From the NCBI GenBank assembly GCA_023400335.1, contig JAEXFF010000141.1, forward strand, positions 1 to 5,462: a DNA stretch of 5,462 bases. Direction: 5' to 3'. This DNA is from Bacteroidota bacterium (GTDB lineage: Bacteria > Bacteroidota > Bacteroidia > Bacteroidales > Marinifilaceae). The translations under genes were made by a program, and so were the position numbers. A model generated the notes under the pieces. It had not been told where the DNA came from, ran no database searches, and was given only the letters and a program-made list of their open reading frames with translations. Position 1 is the stretch's first letter. Every line of letters begins with the position of its first letter. Below are positions 1 to 5,462 of this stretch, piece by piece.

Positions 1-411
1 CGGTCCCAAAAGGACATTTTTATTCCGGTAACGGGCTTCTTCTCCTATGGATTTCCCATAGAGAGCCGACATTTCTGGATTCCAGGTGGCTGCCAGACAG
101 GTCAAGGCAGGGAAAGCAATACAAGAATCGTTTGTCCATCCCGCATTGTACCATTCATCCCAAAAAACTTCAGCCCGGATACCGTGCGGACCGTCGCTGG
201 TCCATACTTCCGGAATACCCAAACGGGGTACCCCCGGAGAACTGAATTTCGACTGGGCATGACACATCGCTACTTTTTCCGGTAATGTCAGGCGGGACAA
301 AGCGTCTTCAACTCTTTCTTCAATGGACTTTTCCGGATCCAGATAGACTTGTCCCAAAAGAAGATCAGGGAAAAAAAATAAATTTAGCAATAAATAAAAC
401 GCAATTCTCAT
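1..411 (-). CDS. Glycoside hydrolase family 3 enzyme (beta-glucosidase/xylosidase type), N-terminal part
   Basis: This is the first 137 codons of a secreted GH3 hydrolase; the frame is open to the left edge, so most of the protein (family members are commonly 700-870 residues) lies outside the window. The ATG at 411-409 is followed by a hydrophobic segment (residues 3-21, MRIAFYLLLNLFFFPDLLLG then Q) that looks like a signal peptide without a lipobox cysteine, so periplasmic export is likely. The mature start reads like the GH3 N-terminal barrel: LTLPEKVAM (41-49), LGIP (64-67), the signature SDGPHGIR (72-79), whose Asp73 is the residue that in the family helps bind the sugar at subsite -1, then FPALTCLAATWNPE (100-113) and GEEAR...NVLLGP (123-137). 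The catalytic nucleophile and acid/base fall outside, so activity and substrate cannot be judged. GH3 members act on beta-glucosides, xylosides and related glycans; which one applies here is unknown. It has its own promoter candidate and is probably not part of the met operon. Confidence 0.9.
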   Translation of the reverse strand, partial: MRIAFYLLLNLFFFPDLLLGQVYLDPEKSIEERVEDALSRLTLPEKVAMCHAQSKFSSPGVPRLGIPEVWTSDGPHGIRAEVFWDEWYNAGWTNDSCIAFPALTCLAATWNPEMSALYGKSIGEEARYRNKNVLLGP

Positions 412-615
412 ATAAGGAGATTTAAAAAATGGGTTATCAAAAATATAAATTAAAATTAAATTAAAAAAATAGAAAAAATTAAAATAGAATAATTTTAGGA
501 TAGCGGTTGAATCAGAAAGTGCAGGAAAATGAGCTGAGCAATGGAGAAAGATTAAAATCAATTTTAAAAGGTTTATCCGGACGATGTTTGTATATAAAAC
601 AAAGAAAAATAAATA
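412..615. other. A/T-rich intergenic region between the TSUP gene and the GH3 gene
   Basis: The 204 bases between the permease stop and the GH3 ATG hold no supported gene. The part from 439 to 490 is almost entirely A and T (two G, no C). Two weak inverted repeats are visible: TTAAAAT/ATTTTAA at 552-558/561-567, and TGTTT/AAACA at 585-589/597-601 with a 7-base loop. Both are A/T-only or nearly so and neither makes a convincing intrinsic terminator, although transcription from the met operon presumably ends here. The GH3 promoter candidate lies at 438-445. A plus-strand frame at 507-698 depends on a TTG start, runs into the permease gene, and is not called. Confidence 0.6.
438..445 (-). promoter_or_regulatory. 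Candidate Bacteroidota -7 promoter element for the GH3 gene
   Basis: On the minus strand these bases read TATTTTTG, an exact match to the Bacteroidota sigma-ABfr -7 consensus TAnnTTTG. The element ends 26 bases before the GH3 ATG, which would give a leader of about 20 bases. No clear TTTG is seen at the expected -33 position, only T-rich sequence. In such an A/T-rich stretch a chance match is possible. Confidence 0.4.
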
Positions 616-1368
616 TTAAAATAAGCCGAAAAGTTTCAGGGCGACTAAAAGCAAGGCGGCCAATAAAATATAGCGGATGTAGGTGGCTCCCCATTTAATA
701 CTGAGACGGGTACCTACCCAGGCTCCTCCCATATTGCCACAGGCAAGTATTAAGCCGGCTTTCCAGTCAATCAGATCGTAAAAAATAAAGATAATTAAAG
801 CAATTACAGTATAGGAAAGAACCAAAAATATTTTTACGGCATTGGCTTTCAGTAAATCGAAACCGCATCCGAGTACCAGGCCGGCTAAAAGGAAAAACCC
901 CACTCCGATCTGGATAAAACCGCCGTAGAAACCGATGGCAAAAAAGATAAGAAAACGCAAAAAGGGATGTTTATTATGGGCTTTTTCGGCATTAGCCCGA
1001 ATCCAGGCGTTTGGGTTTATCCATATCATAAAGAACATAACAATCAATAATCCTCCTATAATTTTTTCCAATATTTCTTTTTGGATATCTACCGCTGCAA
1101 AAGCACCGGCTATACTTCCCAGCAGGACAGGGAATAAAAGTTTGTAGTCTGTCCTCAGATTTAAAATTTTCTTTTGCTGGAAAGTAAATACAGATACGGT
1201 GTTTTGTAATAAAATGGCAATCCGGTTCGTTGCATTGGCGATATTTGCCGGAAGTCCCAGAAAAATGAGAAAAGGGACGACCAGCATTGATCCTCCTCCG
1301 GCGAAGATGTTGATAAAGCCGGCGGCGAATCCTAGAATAATCAGGATGATATAATCGTAAATGTCCAT
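616..1368 (-). CDS. TSUP (TauE/SafE) family membrane permease
   Basis: This 250-residue inner-membrane protein matches the TauE/SafE (TSUP) family in length and layout. It is strongly hydrophobic, with membrane segments roughly at 5-37, 47-62, 77-95, 101-118, 137-165, 172-197, 203-222 and 231-249. The family's internal duplication shows as two glycine-rich motifs: GFINIFAGGGS at 17-27 and GFYGGFIQIGVG at 146-157. NATNRIAILLQN (45-56) is also typical of the family. A polar loop at about 119-136 separates the halves. Characterised members move sulfite, sulfoacetate, thiosulfate or other small anions, but many have unknown substrates and nothing here fixes the one used. The ATG at 1368 shares its A with the metF TGA stop (TGATG), which implies translational coupling and membership in the metH-metF operon. 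A role in sulfur compound transport linked to methionine synthesis is therefore an inference from position. The family assignment is firm; the function is not. Confidence 0.88.
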   Translation of the reverse strand: MDIYDYIILIILGFAAGFINIFAGGGSMLVVPFLIFLGLPANIANATNRIAILLQNTVSVFTFQQKKILNLRTDYKLLFPVLLGSIAGAFAAVDIQKEILEKIIGGLLIVMFFMIWINPNAWIRANAEKAHNKHPFLRFLIFFAIGFYGGFIQIGVGFFLLAGLVLGCGFDLLKANAVKIFLVLSYTVIALIIFIFYDLIDWKAGLILACGNMGGAWVGTRLSIKWGATYIRYILLAALLLVALKLFGLF

Positions 1369-2321
1369 CAGAATACTCGTTTTAAAATTGTCCGGATATT
1401 ATCGGCTTTCCCCATGGTATAATAGTGAATGGCAGGAGCGCCATGTGCCAGTAAGTCTTTGCTTTGCATCGTGCACCATTCAATTCCGACCTGATATATT
1501 TCCTGACTGTCTTTGCATTTCCGTATTTCTTTCATGAGCGCTTCGGGTAAATCAATGCGGAAAGCCCGGGGGAGCATTTCGATATGGGCAGGCGTCGATA
1601 TCGGTTTAAGACCGGGAATAATAGGAATCGTTATTCCGGCAGCACGGCAATTATCGACGAAGTGGAAAAAGCGGTTATTATCGAAAAACATTTGGGTGAC
1701 GATATAATCCGCTCCGGCATCTACTTTCTGTTTTAAATGCAAAATATCGGTTTCCGGATTAGGAGCTTCGTAATGTTTTTCGGGATAAGCGGCAACGCCG
1801 ATACAAAAATTGGTCGCAATTGCGTTTGTCAGCGTTTCGTCCAAATATTTTCCCTGATTCATATTGTGAATTTGTCTCACCAGATCGCAGCTGTATTTGT
1901 GTCCGTCTGGTTCCGGGATAAAATATTTCTGACCGGGAATGGCATCTCCCCTCAAGGCCATTACGTTGGATATATCCAGAAAATTCAAGTCGATCAGGTC
2001 GTTTTCCAATTTGTATTTTGAAGCTCCCCCGCATATAAGGTGAGGGACTACCTCTATCTGGTAACGCTTCATAATAGCTGCTGCAATGGCAACCGAACCG
2101 GGACGTTTGGTAACTGTTATTTTTTCAAAAGAACCGTTTTCTTTTTGACGGAATTCAGTTTCATCCCGGTGGAATGTGATATTTATAAATGGAGGTGTAA
2201 AATCCATCAAGGGATCGATGGCTTTGTATAATTTATTGATATCGCTTCCTTTGAGCGGTGGCACAAGCTCAAAAGTAGCAAATGGTTTTTCTTTACGGTT
2301 TAATATATCGGTTATTTTCAT
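1368..2321 (-). CDS. metF: Methylenetetrahydrofolate reductase MetF
   Basis: This complete 317-residue cytoplasmic flavoprotein reduces 5,10-methylene-tetrahydrofolate to 5-methyl-tetrahydrofolate, the methyl donor for the MetH encoded just upstream. It is a single FAD-binding TIM barrel. Landmarks are FATFELVPP (14-22), with Glu18 matching catalytic Glu28 of E. coli MetF; PHLICGG (93-99); ALRGD (122-126), with Asp126 matching E. coli Asp120; GVAAYPEKH (175-183); DAGADYIVTQMFFD (201-214), with Gln210 matching E. coli Gln183; and PIIPGLKPI (233-241). Compared with E. coli MetF there are extra residues around 52-75 and about 15 more between CDLV and AAYPE (about 148-177), which I recall as usual in Bacteroidota. 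The ATG at 2321 follows the metH stop by 52 bases with no visible Shine-Dalgarno sequence, and the TGA overlaps the permease ATG by one base. No regulatory C-terminal domain of the eukaryotic type is present. Confidence 0.97.
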   Translation of the reverse strand: MKITDILNRKEKPFATFELVPPLKGSDINKLYKAIDPLMDFTPPFINITFHRDETEFRQKENGSFEKITVTKRPGSVAIAAAIMKRYQIEVVPHLICGGASKYKLENDLIDLNFLDISNVMALRGDAIPGQKYFIPEPDGHKYSCDLVRQIHNMNQGKYLDETLTNAIATNFCIGVAAYPEKHYEAPNPETDILHLKQKVDAGADYIVTQMFFDNNRFFHFVDNCRAAGITIPIIPGLKPISTPAHIEMLPRAFRIDLPEALMKEIRKCKDSQEIYQVGIEWCTMQSKDLLAHGAPAIHYYTMGKADNIRTILKRVF

Positions 2322-2373
2322 GAGATTGCAATTACAGTATTTTCGGTTCAGAAGATCTGTTGTTTGAAAAAAA
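2322..2373 (-). other. metH-metF intercistronic spacer
   Basis: This 52-base gap between the metH TAA and the metF ATG starts with a T-run and is A/T-rich. I see no hairpin stronger than a four-base CAGA/TCTG stem, no TAnnTTTG element and no purine-rich ribosome site. That fits read-through transcription from metH into metF and a Bacteroidota-type translation start. Confidence 0.55.
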
Positions 2374-5300
2374 TTAATGGTCTATAAGAGGACCTAAAAG
2401 GCGTTTCCCTTCTTCCCTTGTAAATCCCCTTTGACGGCAATAGACGTCCAATTGTTCCTCACTGATTTTACTGATATTAAAGTAATGAGCTTGTGGATGT
2501 GCGATTAGCATTCCACAAAGACTGGTCGTGGGAATAATAGCATACGAAGAAGTCAATTCTACTCCGATATCCGCTGTCGCATTCAATATTTGAAAAGCTT
2601 CTTTTTTCAGCGAATGGTCGGGGCAGGCGGGGTAGCCGAAAGCCGGGCGGATCATATGCGTTCCTTCCGATAATTGTTCCTGCATCCATTCGGCCAATGC
2701 TTCTGTAAAGCGGGCACATAAGCTTTCCCGGAGAAGCTGGGCGAAATCGTGGCAGTTTGTACATGTATGTGTATCCGAGACTTTCAGGCAGAAAATTCCG
2801 ACCGTACTTTTAAATGCCGGATCCGGGTTTATATAATCTGCCAGGGACAGATATTCAGTATTTCGTATTTGCTGCCTCAGCATGGGGAAATGATATCCGT
2901 TTTCCAATAGGATCTGGTTATTTTCCGAACGGGCATTGAAGAATTTGACGACAATCGAAGCTTCAAATTCATTTCCGGCGATAATCTGCCCCAACATTTC
3001 CAAGGCGGCCTGATAGGTACGGTCAGCTTCTTCGTTGGTATAGAGAATTTCCGGAAATTTACCCTTGAATCCCCAGAAATGGAAAAATGGAGTCCAGTCA
3101 ATCCGGTCGGCCAGTTCGCGAAGGTCCAGATGATGAGCCCGTAAATTGTGCTCTCCGAAAGTCCCGGGCAAAAGATAACTTTCCGGAGCGAACCGGGGAG
3201 CTGATGCCTGTGCTTCCGGATAGGGAATTATAGGAGTATGAGCCTCGTAGTATAGTTGCCGTATTTTTTCCTGTTCCCTCTGTAACTCTTGCAAATAATT
3301 GTCCGGTTTTTGTAAAAGCCTTTTGATCAGACCGGCAGTCCTCGAAGCATCTCCGCCGTGAATCACCCCGCCGCTGTAAAGGGGGGCTAATTTTACAGCC
3401 GTATGTACTCCGGAGGTGGTGGCTCCTCCGACAAAGAGAGGAATTTTTAGCTGGGCTTTTTCCAGCAAGCGGCATAGATCTTCCATTTCTGCTAAAGAAG
3501 GAGTAATCAAACCGCTTACGCCAATGATATCAGCCTGGTATTGCCGGGCAGCTTCAAGTATCCGCTGATTGTCAACCATAACTCCCAGATCGATTACTTC
3601 CATATTATTACAACTGAGGACAATATGGACAATATTCTTCCCGATATCGTGTACATCTCCTTTCGCTGTGGCCAGAACAATTTTATGTTTCCGCACGGAG
3701 CCGGGAGGTAAGGAATTACTGCTTTCTATCCCGGGTTGTAAAACGGAGACAGCTTCTTTCATGATGCGGGCTGATTTGACAACCTGGGGAAGAAACATTT
3801 TGCCTTCTCCAAACAATGTGCCTACTTTATCCATACCCTTCATCAGGGGACCTTCTATAATCTCTACGGGGGAAGAGTAATGTTCCAGCGCTTCCGTCAC
3901 GTCTTCGGTCAGATGGTCTTTAATCCCTTTTACCAGTGCATAAATAAGTCTCTCTTCCAAAGGCTGGTCTCTCCAACTTTCATTTTTGACTGTTTTCCCT
4001 TCAGCTTTGTAAGCTTTCATCTTTTCCGCCAGCTCTATGAGGCGTTCTGTCGCTTCCGGATTTTTATTCAGTATAACATCTTCGACGGCCTGGAGAAGCT
4101 GGGGAGGTATATCGTCGTAAACCTGTAAGAGGGCCGGATTGACGATAGCCATATCCAGACCGGCAGCAATTGCATGATATAGAAATACGGAGTGCATGGC
4201 TTCCCTGACCGGATTGTTTCCCCGGAAAGAGAAGGAAAGGTTAGAAACTCCTCCGGAAGTAGAACTGCCGGGAAGATGTTTTTTTATCCATTCGACTGCC
4301 CGGAGAAAGTCGACTGCATAATTGCTGTGTTCTTCCATACCTGTGCCGACAGCCAGAATATTCACATCGAAAATAATATTTTCAGGCGTAAACCCCGCTT
4401 TTCCCGTCAGAAGGTGATAAGCTCTTTGACAGATTGCAATTTTGCGTTCGTAAGTTACGGCCTGGCCTTTTTCGTCAAATGCCATGACTACCACCGCAGC
4501 TCCCAGTCGCTTGATTTCAGCAGCTTTTCTTAAAAATTCTTTTTCTCCTTCTTTTAAGCTGATCGAATTGACAATACATTTTCCTTGTGCATTCTTTAAA
4601 CCGGAAAGTAAAGTATTCCAGTCGGAAGAATCGATCATCAGGGCAGCTTTGGAAATGTCAGGGTCATTGCTGATGATACGGATAAAAGTAGCCATTTCTT
4701 TGGCGCTGTCCAGCATGGCATCGTCCATATTGATGTCGATGACAGAAGCTCCGTCTTCGATTTGTTTCCGGGCAATACTGCTGGCTTCATCGTAAGCACC
4801 GGCATGAATTAACTTGGCAAACTTGGCGGAACCGGCCACATTGGTGCGTTCACCTATATTGACAAAGTTGTTGAGGGTTTTGTTGATAGCAATGCTGTCC
4901 AGACCGCTTACAACCAGTTGGGGGAAAGCAGGAACCGGAATCCTGGGGGGAAGTCCTTGTAAAGCTTCCCGAATCGCCCGGATGTGGGCAGGTGTTGTTC
5001 CGCAACATCCCCCGGCTATATTTAACCAGCCTTTTTGAGCGATTGACTTGAGTAGGGATGCCGTATATCCGGGTGATTCGTCATATTCCCCCATCTCGTT
5101 CGGAAGTCCTGCATTGGGATAAAGACTCAACCCGCAAGGCAGGAATTTATGGAGTTGTTCTACAAAAGGCAGTAAATCTTTTGCTCCGAAAGAACAGTTT
5201 AAACCGAAACTCAATAAAGGATAATGGGAAAGAGCTGTATACAATGCATTCAAAGATTGTCCGGTAAGGGTTCGTCCGCTCTTGTCGTTGATTGTAGCAG

Positions 5301-5462
5301 ATACCATTACCGGTAAACGACTTGCTTTTCCGGTCTGTACTTTGTCGATCGCATACAGGGCCGCTTTTGCATTCAAGCCGTCGAAAACCGTTTCTACAAG
5401 TAAAATATCCGCTCCCCCTTCAATTAATCCGCATACTTGTTGTTCGTAAGTGGCAGTTAGGC
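2374..5462 (-). CDS. metH: Cobalamin-dependent methionine synthase MetH, N-terminus outside window
   Basis: MetH transfers the methyl group of 5-methyl-tetrahydrofolate to homocysteine through methylcobalamin, giving methionine. 1028 residues are visible; by alignment with E. coli about 155-160 are missing beyond the right edge, and the frame stays open to base 5462 (LTATYEQQVCGLIEGGAD and on). Visible-residue landmarks follow. The homocysteine domain has zinc ligands Cys89 (GLNCSFG) and Cys152-Cys153 (GGCCGTTP), spaced exactly as E. coli 247/310/311. The folate domain has NIGERTNVAGSAKF (about 201-214), DINMDDAMLDS and FDVNILAVGTGMEEHSNY. The cap domain has GTLFGEGKMFLPQVVKSARIMK (about 547-568). 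The cobalamin domain has GDVHDIG with lower-ligand His604, SGLITPS and GGATTS. The activation domain has IDWTPFF (Asp788) and IRPAFGYPACPD (Arg938, Tyr943). All four modules are present, but the activation domain is compact. The gene leads the metF-permease operon; its promoter, and any riboswitch, would lie outside the window. Confidence 0.97.
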   Translation of the reverse strand, partial: LTATYEQQVCGLIEGGADILLVETVFDGLNAKAALYAIDKVQTGKASRLPVMVSATINDKSGRTLTGQSLNALYTALSHYPLLSFGLNCSFGAKDLLPFVEQLHKFLPCGLSLYPNAGLPNEMGEYDESPGYTASLLKSIAQKGWLNIAGGCCGTTPAHIRAIREALQGLPPRIPVPAFPQLVVSGLDSIAINKTLNNFVNIGERTNVAGSAKFAKLIHAGAYDEASSIARKQIEDGASVIDINMDDAMLDSAKEMATFIRIISNDPDISKAALMIDSSDWNTLLSGLKNAQGKCIVNSISLKEGEKEFLRKAAEIKRLGAAVVVMAFDEKGQAVTYERKIAICQRAYHLLTGKAGFTPENIIFDVNILAVGTGMEEHSNYAVDFLRAVEWIKKHLPGSSTSGGVSNLSFSFRGNNPVREAMHSVFLYHAIAAGLDMAIVNPALLQVYDDIPPQLLQAVEDVILNKNPEATERLIELAEKMKAYKAEGKTVKNESWRDQPLEERLIYALVKGIKDHLTEDVTEALEHYSSPVEIIEGPLMKGMDKVGTLFGEGKMFLPQVVKSARIMKEAVSVLQPGIESSNSLPPGSVRKHKIVLATAKGDVHDIGKNIVHIVLSCNNMEVIDLGVMVDNQRILEAARQYQADIIGVSGLITPSLAEMEDLCRLLEKAQLKIPLFVGGATTSGVHTAVKLAPLYSGGVIHGGDASRTAGLIKRLLQKPDNYLQELQREQEKIRQLYYEAHTPIIPYPEAQASAPRFAPESYLLPGTFGEHNLRAHHLDLRELADRIDWTPFFHFWGFKGKFPEILYTNEEADRTYQAALEMLGQIIAGNEFEASIVVKFFNARSENNQILLENGYHFPMLRQQIRNTEYLSLADYINPDPAFKSTVGIFCLKVSDTHTCTNCHDFAQLLRESLCARFTEALAEWMQEQLSEGTHMIRPAFGYPACPDHSLKKEAFQILNATADIGVELTSSYAIIPTTSLCGMLIAHPQAHYFNISKISEEQLDVYCRQRGFTREEGKRLLGPLIDH

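Noticed and set aside
585..601. TGTTT-AAACA inverted repeat as a terminator for the met operon
   Set aside because: The five-pair stem is almost all A/T and is not followed by a clean T-run on the minus strand; too weak to call.
507..698. Plus-strand frame of 63 codons in the intergenic region
   Set aside because: It needs a TTG start, has no recognisable motif, and its second half is antisense to the permease C-terminus.
1759..2034. Minus-strand frame overlapping metF
   Set aside because: It lies wholly inside metF in another frame and has a low-complexity basic composition with no family resemblance.
2340..2365. CAGATCTTCTG in the metH-metF spacer as a hairpin or operator
   Set aside because: The stem is only four base pairs with a three-base loop and does not extend, so it is likely chance.
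2322..2373. Possible SAM or cobalamin riboswitch controlling metF
   Set aside because: The spacer is only 52 bases and shows none of the multi-helix structure these riboswitches need; any such element would lie upstream of metH, outside the window.
3569..4795. Several plus-strand frames of 80-113 codons
   Set aside because: All are antisense shadows of metH, whose own frame is unbroken and fully conserved here.
5374..5376. Internal TTG as a possible metH start
   Set aside because: The frame continues upstream to the window edge with clear MetH sequence (IEGGADILLVETVFDG), so this is an internal leucine.

Overview
The window looks like ordinary chromosomal DNA from a member of the Bacteroidales (Bacteroidota). 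The grounds are the character of the proteins (a MetF with the longer Bacteroidota-like form and a secreted GH3 hydrolase), A/T-rich gene starts without a clear Shine-Dalgarno sequence, and an exact TAnnTTTG promoter-type element. I cannot name the genus. All four genes I can support lie on the minus strand, so transcription runs from high to low coordinates.

Layout in transcription order: (1) 5462-2374 is metH, cobalamin-dependent methionine synthase, with its N-terminal part beyond the right edge; (2) a 52-base spacer; (3) 2321-1368 is metF, methylenetetrahydrofolate reductase, complete; (4) 1368-616 is a TSUP (TauE/SafE) membrane permease whose ATG overlaps the metF stop by one base (TGATG); (5) 615-412 is a very A/T-rich intergenic stretch holding a candidate promoter; (6) 411-1 is the N-terminal 137 codons of a secreted glycoside hydrolase family 3 enzyme that runs off the left edge.

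metH, metF and the permease form a probable operon. MetF makes 5-methyl-tetrahydrofolate, and MetH uses it to methylate homocysteine to methionine through its cobalamin cofactor. The permease belongs to a family that often moves small sulfur-containing or organic anions, so its tight coupling to metF suggests a role linked to sulfur amino acid metabolism, but its substrate cannot be read from sequence. The GH3 gene appears to be a separate transcription unit for periplasmic glycan breakdown.

I found no RNA genes, mobile elements, CRISPR arrays or convincing hairpin terminators. The points most worth a second look are the permease coupled to metF, a MetH activation domain about 38 residues shorter than in E. 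coli with its S-adenosylmethionine-contacting residues kept, and a CxxCH motif inside that domain. I see no clear sign of a wholly new system.
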